Origin: Phenylobacterium sp.
GTDB lineage: Bacteria; Pseudomonadota; Alphaproteobacteria; Caulobacterales; Caulobacteraceae
Direction: 5' to 3'
Assembly: GCA_020402745.1 (NCBI GenBank)
Contig: JADBYZ010000025.1
Coordinates: 1-64,000 of the forward strand
Length of the DNA: 64,000 nt
Shown: piece by piece, positions 45,798 through 54,971 of the stretch
Layout of the letters: each line of letters opens with the position of its first letter
How positions within the stretch are numbered: the first letter of the stretch is position 1
Position numbers and translations under genes: made by a program
Notes under the pieces: model-generated
What the model was told of the DNA's origin: nothing
Seen by the model: only the letters and a program-made list of their open reading frames with translations
Databases searched by the model: none

Positions 45798-46460
45798 CTA
45801 GCCTTTCCCATCGGGAACCAGGGGTTCAGCATGCAGTCCCTCCGCCGCCAGAGCGGCCTTAAGTGCGTCCCAAATCCGCTGGCCGGCTGCAACCGGGTCG
45901 TAGCTCGCCGAGCCATCCCCAAAATCGAGGGTGAAGGCGGCTCCCGACAGCCCGGCGTCATCGCGGACCAAGATCTTTCCGGCAAAACCCGCCGCGGCGG
46001 CCGTCTCGGAAAGGATCTCCTGGAGCCCTTCGCTTTGCCCCGGTGCAACGGCGACCAACAATCGCGGTTCAGACTCAATCTCCCGCGCCAGACTCTCCAA
46101 CGCCTTCTGGATCGCCGCCCGGGGAAACATGTCCATAACCTCACCGGCGATGGCGCGGGCACAGGCGAGGGCAAGGGCTGCCGAGCCTTCGCGATGCGCC
46201 TGGGCGACTTGGGCCAATCCTCCCAGCCCCTTCTCGGCGCTACGGGCGATCTCCGACAGGGCCTGGGCCTGGGCGCGGGCCTGGATCGCGGTCACATCCG
46301 CCAGCGCCTTCTGCTCCCCCTCTGCGAAGGCGCGTGCGCGAATGTCCTCCACCTCCTCGGCGGAGAAGAAGCGCTTCGGTCTCGGCGTGGCGTGCGTAAC
46401 GTTTCCGCCGCCGTCAAAGACGGTGTCGAAGCCGAATTTCTCGAGGACGGGTTCAGTCAT
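45798..46460 (-). CDS. fliH: Flagellar assembly protein FliH (FlbE)
   Basis: A 220-residue protein with a helical middle (FSAEEVEDIRARAFAEGEQK and AQALSEIARSAEKGLG) and a FliH/YscL-type C-terminal domain (CARAIAGEVMDMFPRAAIQK, LLVAVAPGQSEGLQE, LVRDDAGLSGAAFTLDFGDG). It regulates the FliI ATPase and tethers it to the C-ring. In Caulobacter the gene at this position was named flbE. Its ATG overlaps the fliG stop by one base. Confidence 0.88.
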   Translation of the reverse strand: MTEPVLEKFGFDTVFDGGGNVTHATPRPKRFFSAEEVEDIRARAFAEGEQKALADVTAIQARAQAQALSEIARSAEKGLGGLAQVAQAHREGSAALALACARAIAGEVMDMFPRAAIQKALESLAREIESEPRLLVAVAPGQSEGLQEILSETAAAAGFAGKILVRDDAGLSGAAFTLDFGDGSASYDPVAAGQRIWDALKAALAAEGLHAEPLVPDGKG

Positions 46461-47494
46461 CAGTAAATCAACTCATCGTCACCGCTGGAGCCCGCAAGCA
46501 TGATCTCACCGCTCTGGGCCAGATCCTTGGCGCTCTGAACCATGGCCATCTGGGCCTGATCCACGTCCCGAAGACGCACTGGCCCCATGTTCTCCATGTC
46601 TTCCCGGAGTATCCGCGCTGCGCGTTCGGACATGCACGAGAAGAAGAGATTCCTCAGATCCTCCGAGGCTCCCTTCAACGCCAGGCCGATTTGCCCCTTG
46701 TCGACCGCACGAAGAAGGGTCTGGATTCCCCCGGGATCCAGCTTGGCAAGATCTTCAAAGACAAACATCAGAGCCCGGATGCGCTCTGCACTGTCGCGAT
46801 TGCGCTCTTCCAGGGCCGAGATGAAGCGGCCTTCGGTCTGCCGGTCGAAGGAGTTGAAGATCTCGGCCATCATCTCATGGCTGTCGCGCTTGGAGGTGCG
46901 CGCCAGATTCGACATGAACTCTGTGCGGAGGGTCTGCTCAATCCTGTCGAGGATTTCCCTTTGGACCGGCTCCATCCGCAACATGCGGGTGACGCACTCC
47001 ATGGCGAAATCTTCGGGCAGGGCTCCAAGGACCCTTGAGGCGTGATCGGGCCTGATCTTGGAGAGCACCACGGCAACCGTCTGCGGGTACTCATTCTTCA
47101 GATAGTTCGCCAGTACGCTCTCACTGACATTTCCCAGCTTATCCCACATGGTGCGGCCGGCCGGACCCCGGATTTCCTCCATGAGGCTCTCGACCTTATC
47201 CGGGTCGAGAAAGGAGGAAAGAAGTCTCTGTGTCTGCTCGAAAGAGCCCATGACCGTGCCGCCGCCCGACACGTTTGAGATGAAATCGACGAGTAGAGAC
47301 TCGACCACGGAGGATTGCACATTTCCGAGGGTGGCCATGGCCTGGGAAACCTCGCGAACCTCCTGCTCATCCAGCATCTGCCAGATGGCGGTGTGCTCCT
47401 CGCCCAGGGTAAGCAGCACGATGGCGGCCTTCTCCGGTCCCGTCAGCTGCGAGATCTCGGTGATCGTCCCGGGTCTGCCAGGCGCCCTGCTCAT
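46460..47494 (-). CDS. fliG: Flagellar motor switch protein FliG
   Basis: A 344-residue protein with the three armadillo-like FliG domains: [20 protein letters not shown] at the start, the middle [20 protein letters not shown] block (the EHPQT motif varies to EYPQT), and the torque-generating C-terminal domain with [20 protein letters not shown] and [20 protein letters not shown]. It connects the MS ring to the C-ring and interacts with the stator. It overlaps fliF by 4 nt. Confidence 0.97.
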   Translation of the reverse strand: MSRAPGRPGTITEISQLTGPEKAAIVLLTLGEEHTAIWQMLDEQEVREVSQAMATLGNVQSSVVESLLVDFISNVSGGGTVMGSFEQTQRLLSSFLDPDKVESLMEEIRGPAGRTMWDKLGNVSESVLANYLKNEYPQTVAVVLSKIRPDHASRVLGALPEDFAMECVTRMLRMEPVQREILDRIEQTLRTEFMSNLARTSKRDSHEMMAEIFNSFDRQTEGRFISALEERNRDSAERIRALMFVFEDLAKLDPGGIQTLLRAVDKGQIGLALKGASEDLRNLFFSCMSERAARILREDMENMGPVRLRDVDQAQMAMVQSAKDLAQSGEIMLAGSSGDDELIY

Positions 47495-49113
47495 GCGGAC
47501 TGATGCAGCCAGGTGCGGAGCATGGCTACTGACTCCTCAGGGTGAGATTGCACGAACTCAGCGACGCGCTTGATCGAGCTCGTCTTCACCTGGCCTTCGA
47601 TCCGGGCGATCTCGATCCTCTGCTCCATTTCGCTCGGATCTGGACCCGGCAAGGCGAGCGGTTCACCGGTCGAGGGATCCGACGGCAGCATAATGGCCTG
47701 GTCCGCCCCGGGCATAAGGCGGGTGACGCCGGTCTTGAGGCCTGAGCCGCTGCCGAAGAGCGGGCGGACCACGAAGAAGATAGCCAGGAGCGCGACGATC
47801 AGCAGGATGACCCATTGGACCAGCTGCATGATGTCATTCTTGTCGAAGCCCATGAGCGGATTGGCTGTCACCACTCCGCCTCCAAGCCCACCGGCGTTCG
47901 GAAACTGCACATTGATCACCGTCACCTGATCACCGCGCTGGGAGTCAAAGCCCACAGCGGTGCGAACCAGCTGCTCGATCCTCTGCATTTCAGCCGCCGG
48001 GCGAGGGCTGTACGCTCCGGGCTTGCCGTCCTCTCCCGCAGGAGCCGTGATCCCGTCCACGGCGACCGCCACCGACAGCCGCTTGACCTGTCCAGGTTCC
48101 TTGACCTCGGTTCGGATGGTCTTGGAGATATCGTAGTTCGTGGTGGTGCCCGTGCGCCCGGAGTTCGAGGAGATCAGACCATCTGGATTAGGCGGCGCCC
48201 CGGGTATGTTGGCCGCCGCCGTTACCTGACCGGTCTGATTGGGCTGGTTCTCATTCGCATTCTCCTCGCTGGTCGTTTCCGAACGGACCACCTGACCGTC
48301 CGGATCGAAGGTCTCCTGCTGGATCGTCACCTGTGACAGGTCGAGCTCGGCCGTCACATTGACCCGAGCCTTGCCCTGGCCGACAACGCCCTCGACCATG
48401 GTCTTGATGGTCTTCGCAATGCGCGCCTCGACGGCGGACTTTAGACCATCAGCGGCCATCGCATCGCCTTCAGCGCCCCCCGACAGGGTCTTGGCATGTT
48501 GGTCGACCACGGTGACCCGATCGGGCTTCATGTTGGGTACGGCGCCCGCGATCAGGTTCTGAATCGCGCGGACCTGATCAGGTGAAGGCTCGCGGGCGCC
48601 CACGGAGATGCTGACCGAGGCGGAAGGGTGCTGGATCTCGTCTTCAAAGAGCTCCTTCTTGGGCATAACGAGGTGCACCCGAGCCGAGTTGACGCCGTCG
48701 AGGCTCTGAATGGTGCGCGCAAGCTCTCCCTCCAGCGCCCGCTGGCGATTGAGCTGCTGGACAAAATCTGTCTGCCCAACCAGGCTTGACTGGTCGAAAA
48801 TCTCATATCCGACCGATCCTGCTGTTGGCAGGCCCTCGCCCGAAAGAAGTAGGCGGGTCGATGCGACCTGTTCACGGGCGACCATGATGGTTGAGCCGTC
48901 ACCCTTGGCTTCGTAACGGATGTTGGCCTGGTCTAGCGCCCTGGTGATCTCACCAGCCTCTTTGAGGTCCAGGTTGGAGTAGAGTAGGGCGTTGGGTTGG
49001 TTCATGTTCATAAACACGGCGGCGAGCGCTGCGGCGGTGCCTACCCCGATACCCGCAAAGGCGGCGAGGCGGCCAAGGCCGAATCTCTGCAATGCGGCGA
49101 AGATCCCGTTCAC
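47491..49113 (-). CDS. fliF: Flagellar MS-ring protein FliF
   Basis: A 540-residue protein with two transmembrane helices (about 16-35 and 430-450) flanking a large periplasmic part. Ring-building motifs include [55 protein letters not shown] and [10 protein letters not shown]. The C-terminal cytoplasmic tail binds FliG. First gene of the fliF-fliG-fliH-fliN-flbD-flhA run, the class II operon order known from Caulobacter. The start is the ATG encoding [15 protein letters not shown]. Confidence 0.96.
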   Translation of the reverse strand: MNGIFAALQRFGLGRLAAFAGIGVGTAAALAAVFMNMNQPNALLYSNLDLKEAGEITRALDQANIRYEAKGDGSTIMVAREQVASTRLLLSGEGLPTAGSVGYEIFDQSSLVGQTDFVQQLNRQRALEGELARTIQSLDGVNSARVHLVMPKKELFEDEIQHPSASVSISVGAREPSPDQVRAIQNLIAGAVPNMKPDRVTVVDQHAKTLSGGAEGDAMAADGLKSAVEARIAKTIKTMVEGVVGQGKARVNVTAELDLSQVTIQQETFDPDGQVVRSETTSEENANENQPNQTGQVTAAANIPGAPPNPDGLISSNSGRTGTTTNYDISKTIRTEVKEPGQVKRLSVAVAVDGITAPAGEDGKPGAYSPRPAAEMQRIEQLVRTAVGFDSQRGDQVTVINVQFPNAGGLGGGVVTANPLMGFDKNDIMQLVQWVILLIVALLAIFFVVRPLFGSGSGLKTGVTRLMPGADQAIMLPSDPSTGEPLALPGPDPSEMEQRIEIARIEGQVKTSSIKRVAEFVQSHPEESVAMLRTWLHQSA

Positions 49114-49188
49114 GGTCCGCAGTCTCCCCCGTCGGCCGCACGGTGTGAATTTCCTGCCGACGTATAGGCAGGAATTACCCAGTAGTTG

Positions 49189-49205
49189 GTAAACGAGAGG
49201 TTTAC
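49189..49205. promoter_or_regulatory. Inverted repeat in the fliF upstream region
   Basis: GTAAAC-GAGAG-GTTTAC: two 6-bp arms with a 5-bp spacer, about 76 nt upstream of the fliF ATG in an otherwise A/T-enriched patch. It could be an operator for fliF control (CtrA and FlbD both act there in Caulobacter), but it does not match the CtrA consensus, so the binder is open. Confidence 0.4.
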
Positions 49206-49232
49206 ATCGAAGCTAGCCGCCCCCGTGCCCGT

Positions 49233-51236
49233 CTAGCTGGACCAGGGCGACAATCCCCCCCACAGGCCGAGAAGCAGGCCGAAGAGCAACGACACCAGGA
49301 CGGTCACAGTGAACCCCGCACGTCGCAACGGAGTCCAGCTGTCAAGCCTGCGACCACTCCGGAGCACCAGAGGCAGAAGAGCGGCGCTGACGACTGTCAA
49401 AAGGGTGGCCACCAGGGCGCATGCCGAGGCGGCCAGAAGCATCAGGCCCGGCCAGTCGAAGATCAGCTCGCTTTTCTGCTTTGTGGCGCCCCAGACCAGA
49501 AACAGCGCGATCGCCGACAGCCAGAGAATCGACTGAAGCCCCTGGAGTAGGCCCGCGCGGCTCTGGACCGGGGTCTGGCGAAAGTCCCTACGGTTCCGGA
49601 GAAGAGCGGAGCCCAAGGTCAGAAGGGCGGTCAGACCGGTTCCCGCCGCTGCTCCGCCGAGAAGGATGGTGTGACTCCAAAACGGCGTCCGTTCATAAAC
49701 CTGGGTATTGAGAGACGTCAGAATCCTGGTTGTCCGCTCGCCTTCAAGAATGAAGATACGTCGGTCCCAGCCGGTATCCGAAATAAAGCGCCCCGCCTTA
49801 GCGGGCCCCTCTGGGACCCAGGACTGTATCCGCCCCCCCTCACGGGTGAGCAATCGCCCCTCTGGCGTCACCTCCACTCTGAGCTGCCCGTTCAGGCGCT
49901 CCAGCATGCCTTCCAGACCCGAATAGGCTCGCCGGGTGCCCAGGTAGCGCCCCTCATAGGCTCGCCGGTAACTGTACAGGTCAGATGCGGCCGGCCGGGG
50001 CCAGGCGCCGGGACGTCCTACAATCTCTTCAATCACGCGGGAGGCGAATCTTTGCGTCAAAGCGCGCCCTGTATCCGTGTTGGTGCTGACGAAAATCCCC
50101 AGCCCCAATTCGGGTGCGAGGGTCATGTTTGTCATGAAGGTCAGGGTGGCGCCATCGTGGCCGAACCCAGAGAGGTCGCCGGGGAGAGAGTAGGCGATAA
50201 AGCCGTGCCGCCAATTGTTAACTCCGGCAGGCGTCCGTTGCAGCGGGGTTTGAAGCGCGCGCTCGGTGAGATCTCCGAACACACGACCCTCGCCTACCCG
50301 GCCGCCGTTCAGAAGGGCGATCATGTACCGGGCCATATCGTCGGCTGTAGAGGAGGCTGAGCCAGCGGGCGCGATCTGGCCGATATACTCGAAGGGCTGT
50401 GATTGGAACGCGAAACCATTCCAGTAATATCCCTCCGACATGTCTGCAGACAGTGCTGCGGACATTGGAGCGGGCAGGTCATCTCGCTTTAGCCGAGGTT
50501 CGCGGAACGTCGTGCGCCCCATGCTCAAGGGGCGGAAGAGATCTTCCTCCGCCAGCTGCTCGAAGCCCCTGCCTGCGGTCCAGGCCGCCGCCTCCCCCGC
50601 GAGCGCGGCGCCGTAATTAGAATAGCTTGAAAGCTGGCCTGTCGGACGCACCCTCCGGGGGCGTTCCTGGCGCAAATACGTCTCGAGAGGACGGATCCTG
50701 TTAGGGTCCCGTTCGAACAGGTGTCCCAACGCCCTGTCCTCAAATCCGCTCGAATGGGACATCAGGTTGCGGAGGGTGACGGGCGACGTGAAACCCTGGT
50801 CGCGGACGTGTACGGCCTCCGGCAGGAAGAGGTTGACCGGGGCGTCCAGCCGCAAGCGTCCAGCCTCAGCCTCTTTGAGCACGATGAGCCAGGTGAAGGT
50901 CTTGGAGACCGAACCCAGGCGGAAGAGGGTCCGATCCGGATCTACGGGGCGCCAAGGGGAAAGGTCGGCCGCCCCGTAGCCCTTCTTCAGGAGAATCTTT
51001 CCGTCCTGGACAATGGCGACTGTGGCGCCAACGATATGATCCTGAACCAGCGAATCCCGGACGATCCCGTCAACAAAGGCTTCCAGTTCCACCGCCGGCG
51101 GTGTTGACCGCGTGATCACTGGAGGCGCGGACGGAGCCTGAGCCGGACGCGACTGGGCGAAGGCCGGCGTCGATAGGTGAAGAATCGACAGTGCGGATAA
51201 TCCGACCCACAGGGCGAGAGCGCGAAGCAGGCTCAT
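49233..51236 (-). CDS. Serine beta-lactamase-like hydrolase with C-terminal membrane helices
   Basis: A 667-residue protein. Signal peptide (about 1-27, ending AFAQ). Class C/PBP4-like serine hydrolase domain (about 50-405) with SxxK in RLGSVSKTFTW, YxN in SSYSNYGAAL and a HxG triad in GFGHDGATLTF. Then a lipocalin-like beta region and about four C-terminal transmembrane helices (about 515-660). Such proteins include esterases, D-amino-acid peptidases and penicillin-binding relatives, so the substrate is open; true beta-lactamase activity is not implied. It is last in a tight operon and overlaps the C13 peptidase gene by 4 nt. Confidence 0.85.
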   Translation of the reverse strand: MSLLRALALWVGLSALSILHLSTPAFAQSRPAQAPSAPPVITRSTPPAVELEAFVDGIVRDSLVQDHIVGATVAIVQDGKILLKKGYGAADLSPWRPVDPDRTLFRLGSVSKTFTWLIVLKEAEAGRLRLDAPVNLFLPEAVHVRDQGFTSPVTLRNLMSHSSGFEDRALGHLFERDPNRIRPLETYLRQERPRRVRPTGQLSSYSNYGAALAGEAAAWTAGRGFEQLAEEDLFRPLSMGRTTFREPRLKRDDLPAPMSAALSADMSEGYYWNGFAFQSQPFEYIGQIAPAGSASSTADDMARYMIALLNGGRVGEGRVFGDLTERALQTPLQRTPAGVNNWRHGFIAYSLPGDLSGFGHDGATLTFMTNMTLAPELGLGIFVSTNTDTGRALTQRFASRVIEEIVGRPGAWPRPAASDLYSYRRAYEGRYLGTRRAYSGLEGMLERLNGQLRVEVTPEGRLLTREGGRIQSWVPEGPAKAGRFISDTGWDRRIFILEGERTTRILTSLNTQVYERTPFWSHTILLGGAAAGTGLTALLTLGSALLRNRRDFRQTPVQSRAGLLQGLQSILWLSAIALFLVWGATKQKSELIFDWPGLMLLAASACALVATLLTVVSAALLPLVLRSGRRLDSWTPLRRAGFTVTVLVSLLFGLLLGLWGGLSPWSS

Positions 51237-52003
51237 GGCCTGGACCTGTCGGGGAAGGCGTGCAGGGGCAAGAGGGGTTTGAGTTGAGGCCCGATGTATA
51301 CCTGTGGCTCAGAGGCCGGGCGGACCCCCTCCCGGATCTCCCGCTTCGCAACACACGACCGGACCAAGTTCGCGAGACCACCGAAGTCCGCAGCGGAGCC
51401 CGTGCTCTGCAAGAAGCACTCGTCGAAAAAGGGGTACAGATTGGATTCCCCGCAACCAAAGGAGGTCCTGTCCGGCCGCGCTGCGGTCATCACCATTCGG
51501 CTGGCGCCGCCGAGGTCCGGAATGAACACACCGGAGAAGCAGGCCGAGATCACGGCGATGGTCGGGCGTGCGCCACACGTCCGGTCAAGCATGGCCGCCA
51601 GGATTCCCGGTGGGAGGATGGACTGGTCTATGACGGCCCCCTGAGGGACTCCGTGCGTCGTCAGGTAGATGAGGCAGCCATCAGGCATTCGTGCGGCGAG
51701 CCCTCGCAGACCCTCAAAGATCGACCGGATATCCGACTTGGCCAGTTTCTCCTTATCGTAGCGTTCCGGGCGAACGGAATACTGGACGATATTGACCGGG
51801 TCGAAGCCCAGCCGGACCAGCTCAGCGGACACATCACGACGAGCGTTGTCGAAGGCTTCGGTCGGACCTCCATTGGAGCCCTTCCAGTCTCCGGCGATCA
51901 CCATCGCACCCCAGTTCCGAAAGGGAGACTCCGCCGCCGCCCGCTCTGCAACCGCCTGCAGAAGGGCGATAACGATGAGGACCGAGAAGACCCGAAGGCG
52001 CAT
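51233..52003 (-). CDS. C13 (legumain-like) cysteine peptidase, secreted
   Basis: A 256-residue protein with a signal peptide (about 1-24, ending ERAAAES). The caspase-like fold of clan CD shows the catalytic His in LIYLTTHGVPQG (near 117) and Cys in AVISACFSGVFIPDL (near 153). Additional cysteines in CGESNLYPFFDECF may form a disulfide. Bacterial C13 proteins are poorly studied; legumains cut after Asn or Asp. It starts directly after the thioesterase stop and overlaps the serine hydrolase gene, so the periplasmic pair is produced together. Confidence 0.82.
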   Translation of the reverse strand: MRLRVFSVLIVIALLQAVAERAAAESPFRNWGAMVIAGDWKGSNGGPTEAFDNARRDVSAELVRLGFDPVNIVQYSVRPERYDKEKLAKSDIRSIFEGLRGLAARMPDGCLIYLTTHGVPQGAVIDQSILPPGILAAMLDRTCGARPTIAVISACFSGVFIPDLGGASRMVMTAARPDRTSFGCGESNLYPFFDECFLQSTGSAADFGGLANLVRSCVAKREIREGVRPASEPQVYIGPQLKPLLPLHAFPDRSRP

Positions 52004-52501
52004 CTACTTCTTGTACGACTTGAAGGGCGTTGGAACCGCCGTTCCTGTGGCCTTGGCTAACAACCGACCCTCGGGATCGTAGAGCTCCCCCTCGGTGAAG
52101 GCCAGGGTTCGCCCCCACTTGGCCACCCGACCGACGCCACGGATCAGTCCCGGTTGGGCGGGACGGAAGAAGGAGGTCTTCATCTCCGCCGTGGGTGCGA
52201 CATGCGTCATGCCGGAGGCCACCATACAGGCGACCGACATACACTCATCCAGCATGGCGCAGAGGTAGCCGCCCTGGATCTGCTTCATCGGATTCAGAAG
52301 CAGGTCCGCCCGCGCCTCGAAGGTGACCTCCACGGACTTCTGCGCCTGATTCACCGCAGTGATTCTTAATCCCAGTGTCTGGGAGCCGGTCGGCTGGTTC
52401 TTGCTCCTTTGGAACCGGTCGAGGATCGCTTCGTCCGTCAGGGGATCAGCGCCCTCTGCGACTTCGATCTCCCGGATTTTCTCGGACACGAGGGGCCTCA
52501 C
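52004..52501 (-). CDS. PaaI-like hotdog-fold thioesterase
   Basis: A 165-residue protein. A 35-residue helical N-terminus is followed by a hotdog domain with NPMKQIQGGYLCAMLDECMS (the active-site loop with Gly-Gly and Asp), SVACMVASGMTHVAPTAEMK and GELYDPEGRLLAKATGTAVP. It probably hydrolyses acyl- or aryl-acyl-CoA. The ATG overlaps the sspB stop by 4 nt and its stop is adjacent to the C13 start. Confidence 0.85.
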   Translation of the reverse strand: MRPLVSEKIREIEVAEGADPLTDEAILDRFQRSKNQPTGSQTLGLRITAVNQAQKSVEVTFEARADLLLNPMKQIQGGYLCAMLDECMSVACMVASGMTHVAPTAEMKTSFFRPAQPGLIRGVGRVAKWGRTLAFTEGELYDPEGRLLAKATGTAVPTPFKSYKK

Positions 52502-52983
52502 TTCTTCCGGAAATGGTCGAGGGAAACAACGTTCGGCGTGCCGTCTGCGCGAGGCTCCGAGGGGGGCTCCGCAACCCGCCCAACCTCCGCGATCGCGGTA
52601 TCGGATGGCGTGTCACACTCAAACTGCAACAGAAACTGCACGCTGGGGTCGTAGAAGCGGGTCAAGGCGGCGTAGGGCACCACAAGGGACTGAGGACGTC
52701 CGCCAAACTTCAGGGTCACCCCGAAAGACTGGTCACCGACTTCCAGGTCCCAGAACTGGTTCTGGAGGACGATTGTCATCTCGTCCGGATACCTGGACAG
52801 AAGCTCTTCAGGCCCCTCCACGCCTCGGACCCCGGTTTTGAAGGTAAGGTAGAAATGGTGCGCCCCTGGTAGGCCCCCTGGGCCTCCGGCGCGCAGCAGA
52901 GCGGCCCGCACCACGCCCCTGAGGGCCTGCTGAGCCATGGCCTCATAGTTCATGAAATCCTGAGCGGGCGGGTCCTGGGCCAT
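52498..52983 (-). CDS. sspB: ClpXP adaptor SspB (alpha type)
   Basis: A 161-residue protein. The SspB fold spans about 12-125 with MNYEAMAQQALRGVVRAALL, HHFYLTFKT, MTIVLQNQFWDLEV and FGVTLKFGGRPQSLVVPYAA. The C-terminal tail is disordered and ends with the ClpX-binding motif VVSLDHFRKK. It captures SsrA-tagged proteins and delivers them to ClpXP. The gene is on the same strand as, and just downstream of, the ssrA gene that makes the tag. It heads a run of four overlapping genes. Confidence 0.92.
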   Translation of the reverse strand: MAQDPPAQDFMNYEAMAQQALRGVVRAALLRAGGPGGLPGAHHFYLTFKTGVRGVEGPEELLSRYPDEMTIVLQNQFWDLEVGDQSFGVTLKFGGRPQSLVVPYAALTRFYDPSVQFLLQFECDTPSDTAIAEVGRVAEPPSEPRADGTPNVVSLDHFRKK

Positions 52984-53089
52984 CTGGGTCCTGTCTGGCG
53001 CGTATGGGGAGACAAACTAACGCGCCCGGACCATCGCGCAAGTTTCTCAAAGCCTTCTGCAGGCGGAGGGCCCTGGCGGCGCCGCAGAT

Positions 53090-53422
53090 GGCTGGAAAAG
53101 GTGGAGGGGTTCTGTTGCCAGGCCCCCTCCTGGCCCCGCCTGACGCTGCTAAGACGCCAGGGCTTCAGGTCGAAACCCGTCGGGTCGCTTACGCGGCCAG
53201 ACGAACCTCTTCAGCGAAGTTATCGTTCGCAGTTAGTTTAAAGCCCGAAACGGTGGGCTAGGCCGGGAGAAAGCAACACCTTTACACGTCTGTCGATGCT
53301 GATCGGCCCCGCACCGCCCCGCCGGAGCGGGGGAAAGGGTTTGGTGGAGCCGCCGGGAATCGCACCCGGGTCCAGTCCGCTTATTTCGTGCGCGTTTATC
53401 CCCATAGTCCGGCGAACCGGAC
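53090..53422 (-). ncRNA. ssrA: Circularly permuted two-piece tmRNA
   Basis: Read on the minus strand, the acceptor piece comes first. It has a T-arm (CCCGG/CCGGG around TGCGATT) and an acceptor strand CGGCTCC followed by A-CCA, whose encoded 3' end is at 53342. A spacer of about 31 nt with a GC hairpin follows. The coding piece starts with GGGGCCG (53304-53310), which pairs with the acceptor strand. Its tag frame at 53189-53230 encodes ANDNFAEEVRLAA and then TAA; with the charged Ala the tag is AANDNFAEEVRLAA, close to the Caulobacter tag. The 3' limit (about 53090, after a GGAGGGG/CCCCTCC pairing) is approximate. tmRNA rescues stalled ribosomes and marks products for ClpXP. Confidence 0.93.
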
Positions 53423-53428
53423 CTCACT

Positions 53429-53457
53429 GATATAGGCTGGCCGGGTCTCGACCTCAA
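53429..53457 (-). promoter_or_regulatory. Sigma70-type promoter of ssrA
   Basis: On the minus strand, TTGAGG (53452-53457), a 17-nt spacer and TATATC (53429-53434). The predicted start lies a few bases before the acceptor piece of tmRNA. Spacing and hexamers are close to the housekeeping consensus. Confidence 0.7.
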
Positions 53458-53559
53458 TGCCACCGGGATGCAAAGGGTCTCCATTCCCGCGGTGGGTCGT
53501 GAATTCCTGTTCACCGACTCCTGTTTTTCGGTCAACTTGGAGCCCAAAGGGAGGGTCAT

Positions 53560-54213
53560 ATGTCGAGATTCATCGCGGAGTTCATAGGTACGCTTACCTT
53601 GGTGCTCTTCGGCTGCGGTGCGGCCGTCCTCGGCGCAGACAATGTCGGCCAGCTGGGGATCGCCATAGCTTTTGGCGGAGCCATCATCGCCATGGCCTAC
53701 GCAATCGGGCCGGTTTCAGGGTGCCACATCAACCCCGCCGTGAGTCTTGCGGCCTTCGTGGCTGGGCGTCTGTCTTTCAAGGACATGGTGTTTTACTGGA
53801 TCGCCCAGTTCGCAGGGGCCCTCGCGGGCGCTGCGCTCCTGTCAGTGATCGCTGGCTCGACCGCCTCCCTTGGTCAGAACGGATGGGGCCCCGGTTATCT
53901 GGGCGAGTACAGTCTTCAGTCAGCCCTGGCCTTTGAGGTCGTGATGACCGCACTTTTCGTAATCGTTATCCTGGGCGCAACCTCAGAGAAGGCGTCCCCG
54001 GGCTTCGCCGGCCTCGCGATCGGGGTGACCCTCGCTGTCATACATATCGTCGGGATTCAGGTCACAGGCGTGTCGGTCAATCCCGCGCGCAGCTTCGGCC
54101 CCGCGGTGTTGGCGGGCGGACAGGCCCTGGCTCAGCTCTGGTTGTTCTTCCTGGTCCCCGCCTTGGGCGCAGTCATCGGCGCAGCCTTCTATCGGTTCCG
54201 CCTGCTGTCCTGA
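53560..54213 (+). CDS. aqpZ: Aquaporin Z
   Basis: A 217-residue MIP-family channel with six transmembrane helices and both pore NPA motifs: CHINPAVSLAAF (near 65) and VSVNPARSFGPAV (near 170). The water-selective filter is suggested by His in the fifth helix (VIHIVGI) and Arg after the second NPA. A GGGAGGG ribosome site precedes the ATG. It is divergent from ssrA. Confidence 0.95.
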   Translation: MSRFIAEFIGTLTLVLFGCGAAVLGADNVGQLGIAIAFGGAIIAMAYAIGPVSGCHINPAVSLAAFVAGRLSFKDMVFYWIAQFAGALAGAALLSVIAGSTASLGQNGWGPGYLGEYSLQSALAFEVVMTALFVIVILGATSEKASPGFAGLAIGVTLAVIHIVGIQVTGVSVNPARSFGPAVLAGGQALAQLWLFFLVPALGAVIGAAFYRFRLLS

Positions 54214-54270
54214 AGCCCCGGCGTCTTCCGCCTCATCAGCCCGGAGCGAAAGGTCCGGGCTGGTCTGCAT

Positions 54271-54819
54271 CTAAAGTGTCGTGGCGCCCCGGTTGATCGA
54301 CAAGACTCCGGTCCTCGCCAGTTCCACGAGGCCGAGTGGACGCATGAGGTCGATAAACTTGTCGATCTTCGATGAAGCCCCGGTCAGCTCAAAGATGAAG
54401 CTGTCGATGGTGGTGTCCAGAACCCGCGCCCTGAAAATCTCGCTGATCCTCAACGCTTCCACCCGATCGGCGCCCACGCCCTTGACCTTCACCAGAGCCA
54501 GTTCCCGCTCAAGGCCGTTCGGATCCCGGGTCACGTCCTGAACATGGCGGGTGGCCACCATCTTCTGGAGCTGGGCCTCGATCTGCGTCAACACTTGGGG
54601 CGCGCCACGGGTGACAATGGTGACCCGGCTCGTATGGGCGTTCCGGTCGGTCTCAGCCACCGTGAGGCTCTCTATGTTGTAGCCTCTGGCGGCGAACAGG
54701 CCGACCAGCCGGTGTAGGACGCCGGGCTCGTTATCCACTAAGATGGCGAAGGTCGCGAGATTCTCCACCTGGTCCTCGTGTGCGAGGTCATAGACGGAAG
54801 CAGGCTTCAGATCTGTCAT
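54271..54819 (-). CDS. ilvH: Acetolactate synthase small (regulatory) subunit
   Basis: A 182-residue protein. The N-terminal ACT domain (about 20-95) has FAILVDNEPGVLHRLVGLFA and RGYNIESLTVAETDR, and the C-terminal domain has RELALVKVKGV and TGASSKIDKFIDLMRPLGLV. It binds valine and controls the catalytic IlvI/IlvB subunit of branched-chain amino acid synthesis. The start is the ATG encoding MTDLKPAS. No large-subunit gene is adjacent: upstream on the opposite strand is a Nudix gene, downstream is aqpZ, so it appears to be separated from its usual partner. Confidence 0.93.
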   Translation of the reverse strand: MTDLKPASVYDLAHEDQVENLATFAILVDNEPGVLHRLVGLFAARGYNIESLTVAETDRNAHTSRVTIVTRGAPQVLTQIEAQLQKMVATRHVQDVTRDPNGLERELALVKVKGVGADRVEALRISEIFRARVLDTTIDSFIFELTGASSKIDKFIDLMRPLGLVELARTGVLSINRGATTL

Positions 54820-54971
54820 GGCGCTCTCTTGGGGCTTTGAGTGGCGAGTTGTCACAAGCCTTGCCGATGGGCAAGGCCCGTCATCCCCGCAGAGCCCTCT
54901 TGGGGCCTTGCTTCGCGACGCACATTCTGCCGGAGTGGTGAACCACGAGGTCGAGAACCGGAGTCGGAACG

